Of a stretch of DNA of 32,249 bases, positions 7,420 through 15,954 are shown in pieces. Below the pieces are notes generated by a model, which was not told the DNA's origin, ran no database searches, and was given only the letters and a program-made list of their open reading frames with translations. The position numbers and the translations under genes are program-made. Positions within the stretch are counted from its first letter, which is position 1; every line of letters starts with the position of its first letter. The DNA lies in contig JAEURH010000036.1 of NCBI GenBank assembly GCA_016789365.1, forward strand, positions 1-32,249, in the 5' to 3' direction. This DNA is from Anaerolineales bacterium. GTDB taxonomy: Bacteria; Chloroflexota; Anaerolineae; Anaerolineales; Villigracilaceae.

Positions 7420-8508
7420 ATGAAAAAAGATTCACCTGCTTATGTCGGCTTCGGTATGCTAACACCTGTTTACATCATGGCTTTGGATAAACTCCCAAAA
7501 CATAATACAGGCGCAATTGTGCATGAAGTCAGCGATTATGTATATGACGATGCCGCGATTATTGCTTGTAATTTAAGCCAATGGAATGTATCCGCTGGCA
7601 TGATTGGTACAGCCGTTGGTGATGATTTGTTGGGGCATGATGTCGCCGATAAATTAAAGAAATGGGGCGTGCAAGGCAAAGTACGCTTTACAAAAAAATA
7701 TAAAACGCCCCTTGAAGTTAATGTCTCAGACAAAAAAGGTGCACGCACGTTTTTCTGGCAAAGGTCAGAAGAAATTCTCAGTACATTAGATACAGCAGAT
7801 TTGTCTTTGATTAAGAAAGCAAAATTATTGTACGTTGATTGGTATGATGGTGATACACATATTTTACGAGCTATGGAATATGCCAAGAAAAATAATGTTC
7901 CCGTCTTTTTGAATTTTGAGCATGGACATAAAAATAATGACTTACTCAAAAAATATTCTGGCTTGGTCACAATTTGTCAGGCAGTGACCGATGCCGCACA
8001 AATTGGTAAAAAGCAATTGATGCTTTCTGTAGCAAGAAAATTATTTAATTCGGGAATTCAAACGGCGATTATTACGATGGCAAGTCAGGGGTGTATGGTA
8101 GTACAAGGTGATGAAATTATCCGAGTCCATGCGCCGAAGGTGAAAGCAGTAGATGGTTCTGGAGCAGGGGCAACATTTTCGTCAGGGTATATTTATGGAT
8201 ATTTGCAGGGCTGGAGTTTGGAAGAGTCTGTCCGTTTTGCGATTGCGGCGGCTTCATTAAAAGTGACACGCTCTGGATTGCAAATGTTTTCTGTAAAACA
8301 AATCAAGGCATTAGCCCGCACCTTGCGTGTAGACAGAATGGCATATCGCGGCGACCGATTTATTCGAATTAAGAAATTATTCCGCTTGCCTTCGAATAGT
8401 CCGCTTTTAGATAATGTGCTTGTGAAAGAAACACGAAAATTGGCTGAAAGATTATTGCCAAAAAGAAAAACAGATAACAGAAAAATTAAGAAATCATTGG
8501 TTGAATAA
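7420..8508 (+). CDS. PfkB/ribokinase-fold protein lacking the catalytic Asp
   Basis: A 362-residue protein with the ribokinase fold: an N-terminal substrate-lid region with G-T-A-V-G-D-D-L-L-G (about 63-72) and a C-terminal signature region at 245-256 reading D-G-S-G-A-G-A-T-F-S-S-G. In active PfkB kinases the anion-hole motif is followed by an Asp (T-G-A-G-D) that acts as the base; here residue 251 is Ala, with codon GCA at 8170. The N-terminus also lacks the usual G-G-N/D substrate motif. The tail after about 290 is basic and unlike standard sugar kinases. It may be a pseudokinase, or use a different base. It lies in the methylated-amine cluster, 19 nt upstream of the MttB-family gene, so the two are probably co-translated partners. 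Confidence 0.75.
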   Translation: MKKDSPAYVGFGMLTPVYIMALDKLPKHNTGAIVHEVSDYVYDDAAIIACNLSQWNVSAGMIGTAVGDDLLGHDVADKLKKWGVQGKVRFTKKYKTPLEVNVSDKKGARTFFWQRSEEILSTLDTADLSLIKKAKLLYVDWYDGDTHILRAMEYAKKNNVPVFLNFEHGHKNNDLLKKYSGLVTICQAVTDAAQIGKKQLMLSVARKLFNSGIQTAIITMASQGCMVVQGDEIIRVHAPKVKAVDGSGAGATFSSGYIYGYLQGWSLEESVRFAIAAASLKVTRSGLQMFSVKQIKALARTLRVDRMAYRGDRFIRIKKLFRLPSNSPLLDNVLVKETRKLAERLLPKRKTDNRKIKKSLVE

Positions 8509-8527
8509 ATAAAAAAGGATGTAACCC

Positions 8528-9967
8528 ATGTCATCATTTGCAAATTTGCTTACTCAAGAACAAGTTCAAAGAATTCACGATGCTTCACTTGAAATTTTAG
8601 AAGAGGTTGGATTAAAAGTCCGTTATGAACCTGCGCGTGAATTATTCAAGGAACATGGATGTTCTGTAGAAGATGAACGTGTTAAATTTCCGCGAGCGGT
8701 TGTTGAAAAATATCGCAAACTCGTTCCATCATCTTTTACTTTTCATGGACGTGACCCAAAATTTGATAAAACGATTCCACGGGATAGCCCGGTCATAGTA
8801 ACAGCCAGTTCTGCTCCAGATATCATTGACCCAGTTACAGGTCAAGAAAGACGCGCTGAATCATCCGATATTGCCCGCATTGCTCATCTCATCAATGAAT
8901 TGCCGGGCTATGACATGTTTTCTATTTCAACATTAGCAGATGATGCACCTGCGGATCAATTTACTATTTCGCGTTTGTATCCAGCAATTAAGTATTGTCT
9001 TAAACCGATTCGTGCAACGACGACAGACCATAAAGATACATTGGCAATGATGAAAATGGCATACATTGTGGCGGGTGGGGAAGAAGCGTATAAAGAACAT
9101 CCATTTCTGACGCATCATTATTGTCCTGTGGTTTCACCTTTGACGATGGATAATCTTTCTACTGAAAATGTGATGTATTTTGCAAAAGAGGGATTGCCGG
9201 TTTATCCGACGATTGTGCCAAATGCAGGCTTAACTTCTCCGATGTCAATGTCTGGAACTTTGGTGCAAGGCAATGCAGAATTTTTATCGGCATTGATGTT
9301 GATGCAAATGACAAAAGAAGGCACACCAACAATTTACGCAACGCTTGGCACTGTTGCAGATATGCGTAGTGGTGCTTATACATCTGGCGCAATTGAATGC
9401 GGTATGTTGCACATGGCATTTGCACAATTGGCTCGTTTTTACAATGTGCCATGTGGCGGTTATGTTGGATTAACCAATTCAAAATTAAATGATGCCCAAG
9501 CCGGTTACGAAACTGGGATGTCTGGCATTGCAGGTGTATTGGGTGGCATGGATATGTTTAACATTGGTGGCTTGATTGATGCGCTCAAAACTTTTGATTT
9601 TGCCAAAGCAGTCATTGATGATGAGATGGCTCAAATGATGAAGCGCATGAAGCATGGCATTTCATTTAATGATGAAGATTTGGCTTTAGATTTAATTAAA
9701 GAGATTGGACCTGGCGGTTCATTTATCACAGCTAAACATACCATTAGCAGAATGAAAACAGAAGCCGTGATGACAAAAATCGCAGACCGCGATGCTCGCA
9801 CGATTTGGGTCAAGAAAGGTGCTACTGATACACAAGCAAAGGCGATGAAAAAAGCAAAAGAAATTATGACGACAAACCCAACGCCTCTTCTCTCGCCCGA
9901 AGTTGATTCTGCTATTCGTGAAGCATTTCCCGGTCTGATAGCAGGTGAGTTGCTACCGATTGCGTAA
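8528..9967 (+). CDS. MttB-family (trimethylamine/glycine-betaine) methyltransferase, non-pyrrolysine type
   Basis: A 479-residue member of the trimethylamine methyltransferase family. The opening resembles the family start (L-T-x-E-Q-V-x-x-I-H, then L-E-x-V-G). The frame is open throughout, with no in-frame TAG, so it belongs to the large pyrrolysine-free group that includes glycine betaine methyltransferase MtgB. Such enzymes pass a methyl group from a quaternary amine to a cobalamin protein. No corrinoid protein or reactivase is encoded in this window. AAGGATG lies upstream of the ATG. With the DMGDH-like and kinase genes it suggests stepwise demethylation of a betaine- or choline-like compound. 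The family is secure; the substrate is inferred. Confidence 0.85.
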   Translation: MSSFANLLTQEQVQRIHDASLEILEEVGLKVRYEPARELFKEHGCSVEDERVKFPRAVVEKYRKLVPSSFTFHGRDPKFDKTIPRDSPVIVTASSAPDIIDPVTGQERRAESSDIARIAHLINELPGYDMFSISTLADDAPADQFTISRLYPAIKYCLKPIRATTTDHKDTLAMMKMAYIVAGGEEAYKEHPFLTHHYCPVVSPLTMDNLSTENVMYFAKEGLPVYPTIVPNAGLTSPMSMSGTLVQGNAEFLSALMLMQMTKEGTPTIYATLGTVADMRSGAYTSGAIECGMLHMAFAQLARFYNVPCGGYVGLTNSKLNDAQAGYETGMSGIAGVLGGMDMFNIGGLIDALKTFDFAKAVIDDEMAQMMKRMKHGISFNDEDLALDLIKEIGPGGSFITAKHTISRMKTEAVMTKIADRDARTIWVKKGATDTQAKAMKKAKEIMTTNPTPLLSPEVDSAIREAFPGLIAGELLPIA

Positions 9968-10068
9968 TGTTATTGCGAGGGCGATGCACTTTCGCCCGAA
10001 GCAATCTTATGATTAAGTAGGAGATTGCTTCGCCATAAAGAACAAGTGCATGGCTCGCAACGACATAA
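9968..10068. repeat. imperfect long inverted repeat, ATTGCGAGGGCG / GAAGCAATC family
   Basis: The left arm (about 9968-10008, with TTATTGCGAG and GAAGCAATCTT) pairs with the right arm (about 10021-10068, with GAGATTGCTTCG and CTCGCAACGAC). The arms are about 40 nt. A partial relative (CATTGCGAG...GAAGCAATCTC) occurs at 26010-26053. It is a dispersed palindromic element that closes the catabolic cluster. Confidence 0.75.
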
Positions 10069-10080
10069 TAAAAGGATTTT

Positions 10081-10701
10081 ATGTTCCGTATTTTTAAACG
10101 TAAAGAAGATAAGTTCCAAAAATTAATTGAAGAGCAAGCATCGCTTGCTTTTGAGGGGATGAAGTTGCTTGTCAAATATTTGGAGACGGCAGATGCCGAA
10201 GTGGCAGAACAACTGTCCTTCAAAGAAAAAGAAGCGGATGAAGTTCGTCGAATCTTAATTGATGAATTGAATCGTACTTTCATCACACCTTTTGACCGTG
10301 AAGATATTTTTTCATTATCTCGTTCTATTGATGATGTGATTGATTATGCAGATACTACTGTGGTTGAAATGGTAATTTTGAATGTTAAGTCTACACCTTT
10401 TATGTTGCGAATTGCATCCTTATTAAAAGATGCGGCGTATGAAATTTGGCAAGGTGTTTTGCGTTTACCAAAAAATCCAAACGTAGCACTTGACCATGCT
10501 CAACGTGCAAAGGCTTTGGAGAATCGAGTCGAAGCTGTGTATCGTGAAGCGGTTGCAGATTTATTCAGCGGACCTGAAGATGTGCACCATGTGGTCGAAA
10601 TGTTGAAGATGCGTGAAGTCTATCGTCATTTATCCAATGCGGCTGACCGAGGTGATGAAGCGGCAAATATCATTGCGGATATAGTTGTAAAGAAAACATA
10701 A
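10081..10701 (+). CDS. DUF47 (PhoU-like) family protein, Pit-transporter partner
   Basis: A 206-residue all-helical protein of the PhoU-like DUF47 family. It has long amphipathic helices, the E-K-E-A-D-E-x-x-R segment (about 48-58), and T-P-F-D-R-E-D-I, which is characteristic of the family. These proteins are encoded beside Pit phosphate transporters and probably modulate them; the mechanism is not settled. The Pit gene follows after 4 nt, so the two form an operon. AAAGGA precedes the ATG. No membrane segment is apparent. Confidence 0.88.
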   Translation: MFRIFKRKEDKFQKLIEEQASLAFEGMKLLVKYLETADAEVAEQLSFKEKEADEVRRILIDELNRTFITPFDREDIFSLSRSIDDVIDYADTTVVEMVILNVKSTPFMLRIASLLKDAAYEIWQGVLRLPKNPNVALDHAQRAKALENRVEAVYREAVADLFSGPEDVHHVVEMLKMREVYRHLSNAADRGDEAANIIADIVVKKT

Positions 10702-10705
10702 CAAA

Positions 10706-11704
10706 ATGTTAATATCTAGTTCACTGCTGTTTGTTATTATTCTCGCTTTGATATTTAATTTTATTAACGGAATGCGAGATGCAAGCAATATTGTTGCGAC
10801 GGTCATTTCTTCGCGTGCGTTTAGTCCACGTATGGCATTGAGTATGACCGCCATTGCAGAATTTTGCGGACCATTTTTGTTCGGCGTCACAGTAGCGAAA
10901 ACAATTGGTAATGACATTGTGACTTCAGAATTAATTTCATTGAATACATTATCCGCAAGTTTAATCAGTGCAATTGTATGGAATTTAATTACTTGGTTTT
11001 TTGGGATACCAAGTAGTTCCTCTCATGCTTTAATAGGCGGTTTGATTGGCGCGGCGTTTGCATCTTCTGGTATAGATGCAATTAATCTAACAGGTTTATG
11101 GAAAGTGTTATTGGCTTTGTTTGCATTTCCACTGGCTGGATTTTTAATCGGCTTCTTGTTGTTAAAGTTAATTTATTTTCTTGCACAGAATGCTTCTCCG
11201 AACATTAATAATTTTTTCAAACGAAGCCAATTCATAACATCTATTGCTTTGGCTTTAGGTCATGGAACAAATGATGCTCAAAAACCAATCGGTATTATTA
11301 CATTGAGCTTAATCATTAGTGGCGTGTTGAGTGATTTTTCTGTTCCTCTTTGGGTCATTTTTGCCAGCGCATTGACGATGGCATTGGGTGCATCACTTGG
11401 CGGCTGGAGATTAATCCGCACGCTTGGTGGAAAGTTTTATAAAATCCGCCCTGTGCATAGTTTTGCAACACAGTTAACTTCTGGGGCGGTTATCTTAACC
11501 GCTTCAGTTTTCGGTTTGCCAATTAGTACATCACAAGTAGTCAGTTCTGCAATTGTGGGTGTTGGTGCATCTGAAAGAGTCGGCAAAGTCCGTTGGAGTG
11601 TAGCAGGCGACATCTTAACCGCTTGGTTGATTACGATACCCGTTAGTGCCTTGGTTTCTGCTGGTATCTGTTCATTGTTTAGTGTAGTTGGTGTAAGGTT
11701 GTAA
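10706..11704 (+). CDS. PiT-family inorganic phosphate transporter
   Basis: A 332-residue membrane protein with the duplicated PiT signature: N-G-M-R-D-A-S-N-I-V-A-T near the N-terminus and G-H-G-T-N-D-A-Q-K near the middle. About ten hydrophobic segments can be seen, and the size matches short bacterial PiT carriers. It should move phosphate (often as a metal-phosphate complex) with H+ or Na+ across the cytoplasmic membrane. It starts 4 nt after the DUF47 gene, which fixes it as a two-gene unit. No terminator hairpin is obvious after the stop; the next operon has its own promoter at 11748. Confidence 0.9.
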   Translation: MLISSSLLFVIILALIFNFINGMRDASNIVATVISSRAFSPRMALSMTAIAEFCGPFLFGVTVAKTIGNDIVTSELISLNTLSASLISAIVWNLITWFFGIPSSSSHALIGGLIGAAFASSGIDAINLTGLWKVLLALFAFPLAGFLIGFLLLKLIYFLAQNASPNINNFFKRSQFITSIALALGHGTNDAQKPIGIITLSLIISGVLSDFSVPLWVIFASALTMALGASLGGWRLIRTLGGKFYKIRPVHSFATQLTSGAVILTASVFGLPISTSQVVSSAIVGVGASERVGKVRWSVAGDILTAWLITIPVSALVSAGICSLFSVVGVRL

Positions 11705-11747
11705 TTTAATTGTCTGGTCATTCATTCAAAGCCATTCATCTGTTCGT

Positions 11748-11795
11748 TTGACTTTGAATATTGATAATGCTAAAATGTTAACAGTTTGTTAACAG
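11748..11795 (+). promoter_or_regulatory. sigma-70 type promoter with GTTAAC repeat over the start point
   Basis: TTGACT (11748-11753) and TAAAAT (11771-11776) are 17 bp apart, close to consensus. GTTAAC occurs at 11777-11782 and again at 11788-11793, each palindromic and separated by 5 bp, covering the expected transcription start. This layout suits a repressor site. The leader before the binding-protein gene is about 90 nt. Confidence 0.6.
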
Positions 11796-11876
11796 ATTGG
11801 AGGTACCAAAAAATAATAAAAAATAAAGTGTTGTGTTTCGTCCAATCCATTAATTTAATAAAATAGGAGATAGAGA

Positions 11877-13034
11877 ATGCGTACTAAAAAGTTTGCTTAT
11901 CATTTGATTGCTCTTTTTGTCATAGCCGCTACATTGCTTTCTGCATGTGGTGGCGGTGGTAGTGCACCCAGTGGTTTCGACTGGAGTACTGCTACTTCTG
12001 CTGAAGATGGCGGTGGTATGGATGCGCTCATTGCCGCGGCAAAGGCTGAAGGCACGGTGACAACCATTGCTTTGCCACATGACTGGTGTAACTACGGCGA
12101 AGTCATTGAGACCTTCAAAGCCAAATATGGTCTAGAAGTCAATGAATTAAACCCAGATGCTGGTTCTGCTGATGAAATTGAAGCCATCAAAGCCAATAAA
12201 GACAACAAGGGTCCACAAGCCCCAGATGTCATTGATGTAGGCTTCTCATTCGGTGAATCCTCCAAAGCCGAAGGCTTGATTACACCTTATAAAGTAGCCA
12301 CTTGGGATTCCATCCCTGCTGATGCAAAAGATGCAGACGGCTATTGGTATGGTGACTATTATGGTGTGTTGGCATTCTTGGTGAACACTGATGTGCAACC
12401 AGACGTTCCACAAGATTGGGCTGACTTGCTCGACCCGAAATACAACGGTCAAATTGCTCTTTCTGGTGACCCACGCGTTTCCAATCAAGCGATTCAATCT
12501 GTCTATGCCGCCGCACTTGCCAATGGTGGTTCATTAGATGATGCCCAACCCGGCTTAGATTATTTTGCTCAATTGAATGCCGCTGGCAATCTCATTCCTT
12601 TGATTGCTAACAATGGTTTGGTTGCGACTGGTGAAATCCCTGTCCGCATCACTTGGGACTATAACGCCCTTGCCGCTATTGACACATTCGAAGGCAACCC
12701 GAACGCTACTGTTGTAGTTCCTGCTACTGGTCGCTTCGCTGGTGTGTATGTTCAAGCCATTAGTGCTTATGCTCCACAACCTGCTGCCGCTCGCTTATGG
12801 CAAGAATTCCTTTATTCAGACGAAGGTCAACTTCTTTGGATGAAGGGCTACTGCCACCCAATTCGTGAAGCGGATTTACGCGCACGCGGTGTTATTCCAC
12901 AAGATTTGCTTGATAAATTGCCCGATGTTTCTGGTGCAGTATTCCCAAGCCTTGCTCAACTCAATACCGCACGCGACCTGATTACCACTCAGTGGGATGC
13001 AGTCGTTGGTGCAGATGTTCAAGCCGCACCCTAA
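11877..13034 (+). CDS. ABC transporter substrate-binding lipoprotein (spermidine/Fe3+-type cluster)
   Basis: A 385-residue secreted protein. It has a basic N-terminus, a hydrophobic segment and a lipobox L-L-S-A-C with Cys24 as the lipid-bearing residue, followed by a Gly/Ser linker. The mature part resembles the periplasmic binding fold of the PotD/FbpA class, including E-T-F-K-A-K-Y-G-L-E-V near the start of the first lobe. It would be held at the outer face of the cytoplasmic membrane and deliver ligand to the permeases encoded next. AGGAGA lies upstream of the ATG. The ligand cannot be told from the sequence: polyamine, iron or an organophosphonate are all possible. The gene is separated from the permeases by a strong hairpin, so it is probably made in excess. 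Confidence 0.88.
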   Translation: MRTKKFAYHLIALFVIAATLLSACGGGGSAPSGFDWSTATSAEDGGGMDALIAAAKAEGTVTTIALPHDWCNYGEVIETFKAKYGLEVNELNPDAGSADEIEAIKANKDNKGPQAPDVIDVGFSFGESSKAEGLITPYKVATWDSIPADAKDADGYWYGDYYGVLAFLVNTDVQPDVPQDWADLLDPKYNGQIALSGDPRVSNQAIQSVYAAALANGGSLDDAQPGLDYFAQLNAAGNLIPLIANNGLVATGEIPVRITWDYNALAAIDTFEGNPNATVVVPATGRFAGVYVQAISAYAPQPAAARLWQEFLYSDEGQLLWMKGYCHPIREADLRARGVIPQDLLDKLPDVSGAVFPSLAQLNTARDLITTQWDAVVGADVQAAP

Positions 13035-13057
13035 TTAATAAGTTTTGATGTATGATA

Positions 13058-13087
13058 GTGAGACCCTGCTGTACAGCAGGGTCTCAC
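13058..13087 (+). promoter_or_regulatory. perfect 13-bp hairpin between binding-protein and permease genes
   Basis: GTGAGACCCTGCT and AGCAGGGTCTCAC flank the loop GTAC. No T-run follows, so it is better read as an mRNA-stabilising or processing stem than as a terminator. Such stems commonly raise the level of the binding protein over the membrane components. Confidence 0.75.
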
Positions 13088-13120
13088 TTCAAAATGATTG
13101 GTCACAAGGAAATTAAGGCT

Positions 13121-14008
13121 ATGGCACAAACTACTGTTCCCCTTAAGAAAACCCCCGCACCAACAAATTGGAAAACATGGCTAGGTGTTGCTCCATTTTT
13201 TCTCTTTGCAATTCTTTTTCTGTTCCTGCCTTCCATGCGCTTAATTACTGCCAGTTTTACATCGCCAGAAGGTAACTTTACTCTTGATAATATTCGGCAA
13301 CTGTTTACAGTACCTTTAATAGTAAATGCTTATAAATTAAGCATCCAAATCAGTGCTATTACTGCTTTGGGCGGCGGAATTTTAGGGTTTTTACTTGCAT
13401 ACGCTGTAACAGTTGGCGGTTTACCCAAATCTCTACGCCCTATCTTAATGACCTTTTCAGGTGTTGCTTCTAACTTTGCAGGCGTACCTTTAGCATTTGC
13501 ATTTGTGGCAACATTAGGTCGTCAGGGGTTTATCACACATGTCTTAAGAGATTATCTCGGCGTAGATTTATATAGTGCAGGTTTTAACCTATATAGTTTT
13601 GCAGGCTTAAGCCTTGTTTATATGTACTTTCAATTTCCATTAATGGTGCTTATTATGGCACCTGCCTTAGATGGATTAAAACGCGAATGGCGTGAAGCCG
13701 CAGAAAATTTAGGTGCTACAAGCACACAGTATTGGCTTCGCGTTGCTTTGCCTGTTTTATTACCTTCTATTCTTGGGGCAATGATTTTATTGTTTGGAAA
13801 CGCCTTCGGGGCATACGCAACTGCATACGCCCTCACGGGAGGAAGAATTGGCATCGTCACGATTCAGATTGGGGCGCAGATTCGAGGCGATGTTTTATAT
13901 AATCCTGGGCTTGGATATGCAATGGCTGTTGGCATGGTGGTTATCATGGCAATTTCGCTGGCGGGCTATTCATGGCTTCAAGCAAAGACAGAAAGGTGGC
14001 TGAGATGA
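13121..14008 (+). CDS. ABC transporter permease (first)
   Basis: A 295-residue inner-membrane permease with about six hydrophobic segments. Its coupling motif E-A-A-E-N-L-G-A with the L-P that follows is the EAA loop that contacts the ATPase. The frame is open further upstream, to 13052, but that stretch runs through the 13058-13087 hairpin, so the ATG at 13121 with AAGGA about 10 nt upstream is preferred. The stop overlaps the start of the second permease (ATGA at 14005-14008), indicating coupled translation. The class is the spermidine/putrescine-iron type; the substrate is unknown. Confidence 0.85.
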   Translation: MAQTTVPLKKTPAPTNWKTWLGVAPFFLFAILFLFLPSMRLITASFTSPEGNFTLDNIRQLFTVPLIVNAYKLSIQISAITALGGGILGFLLAYAVTVGGLPKSLRPILMTFSGVASNFAGVPLAFAFVATLGRQGFITHVLRDYLGVDLYSAGFNLYSFAGLSLVYMYFQFPLMVLIMAPALDGLKREWREAAENLGATSTQYWLRVALPVLLPSILGAMILLFGNAFGAYATAYALTGGRIGIVTIQIGAQIRGDVLYNPGLGYAMAVGMVVIMAISLAGYSWLQAKTERWLR

Positions 14009-14835
14009 AATTCCTTAACCGCCTGCGTAAATTTCCCTTTTTAGCTTGGTTGTGGTTTTTGCTAGGTGCTTTATATTTTGTATTGCCACTACTCGCAACC
14101 TTTGAATTTTCACTAAGCTGGGACCCAGCAGTACCTTTCAAAGCGTATCAAAGAGCATTTGAAGATGTTCGTTTTTGGAGAAGTTTTATCGCATCGAATG
14201 TGTTTGCAGTAATCACAATCATTGCTTGTATTATCTTAGTAGTGCCAACAGCATATTGGATTCGCTTACGTTTACCACAAGCCCGCCGCATTGTTGAATT
14301 CATTACATTGATGCCATTCGTTGTGCCGGCAATTATCTTAGTGTTTGGTTTAATTCGCGTGTATAGTACACCGTTTACAATTCCATTTACCAATATTGTC
14401 TTCATGCAGGCATTAACGCAATTCAAAGCAGGCACAAATATTTTGATTGTTGCTGGATATATGGTGCTTGCCATGCCCTACATGTATCGCTCTGTGGATA
14501 CGGGTATGCGAACAGTAGATATTCTTACGCTGACAGAAGCGGCTCAAAGCCTCGGGGCAAGCTGGTTTGTGATAATCACCCGAGTCATACTCCCCAACAT
14601 CCGTTCCGCATTGTTAAGTGGTGCTTTGCTTACTTTCGCAATCGTGGTTGGCGAAGTGATTTTGGCTTCTTTCCTCGGCGTGAACGCTTTTGGTCCATAT
14701 TTATTTTTACTTGGTCAACATCGCGCCTACGAACCTGCCGCGCTTTCATTTGTCAGCTTCCTACTTACATGGATTGCTATGGGTATGATTCAACTCGTCA
14801 CCGGCGGACAAAACCAAACCGCAGGCGGACATTAA
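14005..14835 (+). CDS. ABC transporter permease (second)
   Basis: A 276-residue permease with about six membrane segments and an EAA loop (E-A-A-Q-S-L-G-A ... L-P). I chose the ATG at 14005 because it overlaps the stop of the first permease as ATGA and has AAGGTGG just upstream. An upstream in-frame start at 13972 would overlap the preceding gene by 37 nt. It pairs with the first permease as a heterodimer in the membrane. The next gene, the ATPase, follows after 19 nt. Confidence 0.85.
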   Translation: MKFLNRLRKFPFLAWLWFLLGALYFVLPLLATFEFSLSWDPAVPFKAYQRAFEDVRFWRSFIASNVFAVITIIACIILVVPTAYWIRLRLPQARRIVEFITLMPFVVPAIILVFGLIRVYSTPFTIPFTNIVFMQALTQFKAGTNILIVAGYMVLAMPYMYRSVDTGMRTVDILTLTEAAQSLGASWFVIITRVILPNIRSALLSGALLTFAIVVGEVILASFLGVNAFGPYLFLLGQHRAYEPAALSFVSFLLTWIAMGMIQLVTGGQNQTAGGH

Positions 14836-14854
14836 GGAAACAGTGGAGAATTCG

Positions 14855-15916
14855 ATGTCTTATTTATCTATTTCAAATGTTACAAAACAATTTGGTGATA
14901 CAGTCGTTGTAGATAACTTCAACCTTGAAATTGGCAAAGGTGAGTTTGTCTCTTTCCTTGGTCCATCAGGTTGTGGCAAAACTACCACGTTACGTATGGT
15001 GGCTGGTTTTGAAAACCCCACTTCTGGAAAAATTTTGTTAGATGGTGCCGATATTACAGACAAAGCACCCAATCAACGTAACGTCGGTATGATTTTTCAA
15101 TCGTATGCGTTGTTTCCAAATATGACCGTCGCCCAAAATATTGGATTTGGTTTGAAGGTCCGAAAAGAAGCGGATGCAGTCGTTAAGCAACGTGTTTCCG
15201 AAATGATAAGTCTAATTAACCTTGAAGCACACGCCAACAAATATCCTTATCAACTTTCTGGCGGACAACAACAACGTGTTTCATTAGCGCGCGCGCTTGC
15301 TATCCGTCCGCAAGTATTGTTGCTTGATGAACCGCTTTCGGCATTAGATGCAAAAATCCGTGTTTCATTGCGCTCTGAAATTCGCTCCATTCAAAAGTCT
15401 TTGGGAATTACAGCCATCTTCGTTACCCACGACCAAGAAGAAGCCCTTTCTATTTCTGACCGAATTGTTGTGATGAATGCTGGTGAAATGGAGCAGGTAG
15501 GCACACCATTTGAAATTTATAATTTCCCCAAGACTCGCTTTGTGGCAAACTTTGTCGGTTCATTAAATACTGCTGATGCTGAAGTTGTTGACACTGCTAA
15601 AGGTTTGGTCAGTGTAGATGGTGTTCAATTCACTTCTGCAGAAGGCACCAAAGGCAGAAATAAAGGTGATAAAGTGAAGGTTGCCATTCGCCCCGAGCGT
15701 TTTAGTTTTGCTACCCAACAACATAAAGATAATGTTGTGGATGCGATTATTGAAAACATTACCTTCTTAGGTTCGGTGGTGCGTATTCAAATAAAAATTG
15801 GGAATACGAGTTTTAATATGGATACATTCAATAATCCATTTTTAGAATTGCCTAAGATTGGCTCTAAACAACAAGTCACTTGCTCAAAAGAAGCCGTGTT
15901 GGTTTTGGATGAGTAA
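14855..15916 (+). CDS. ABC transporter ATP-binding protein (PotA/FbpC class)
   Basis: A 353-residue ATPase with Walker A G-P-S-G-C-G-K-T-T, Q-loop region, signature L-S-G-G-Q-Q-Q-R, Walker B L-L-L-D-E-P followed by L-S-A-L-D, and the switch T-H-D. After about residue 235 comes a TOBE-type C-terminal domain (R-P-E-R region), as in spermidine, iron and sugar importers. A GTG lies 12 nt upstream in frame, but the ATG at 14855 has GGAG at the right spacing. It powers the importer encoded by the three genes before it. The operon ends at the terminator at 15921-15952. Confidence 0.9.
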   Translation: MSYLSISNVTKQFGDTVVVDNFNLEIGKGEFVSFLGPSGCGKTTTLRMVAGFENPTSGKILLDGADITDKAPNQRNVGMIFQSYALFPNMTVAQNIGFGLKVRKEADAVVKQRVSEMISLINLEAHANKYPYQLSGGQQQRVSLARALAIRPQVLLLDEPLSALDAKIRVSLRSEIRSIQKSLGITAIFVTHDQEEALSISDRIVVMNAGEMEQVGTPFEIYNFPKTRFVANFVGSLNTADAEVVDTAKGLVSVDGVQFTSAEGTKGRNKGDKVKVAIRPERFSFATQQHKDNVVDAIIENITFLGSVVRIQIKIGNTSFNMDTFNNPFLELPKIGSKQQVTCSKEAVLVLDE

Positions 15917-15920
15917 TCAA

Positions 15921-15952
15921 AAATCGGAAGTCGCAAGACTTCCGATTTTTTT
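15921..15952. terminator. bidirectional intrinsic terminator
   Basis: AAATCGGAAGTC and GACTTCCGATTT form a 12-bp stem around GCAA, followed by seven T on the + strand. On the opposite strand the same stem is followed by five T. It lies between the convergent ABC operon and the PfpI-like gene and can serve both. Confidence 0.9.
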
Positions 15953-15954
15953 AT

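Noticed and set aside
7536-7970. 144-codon open frame on the - strand inside the PfkB-fold gene
   Set aside because: It is fully antisense to a gene with clear family motifs and has no start signal of its own.
8528-9967. Pyrrolysine-containing trimethylamine methyltransferase
   Set aside because: No in-frame TAG occurs, so this is the pyrrolysine-free branch.
13052-13120. Upstream start for the first ABC permease
   Set aside because: The extension reads through a perfect hairpin and adds residues unlike a permease N-terminus.
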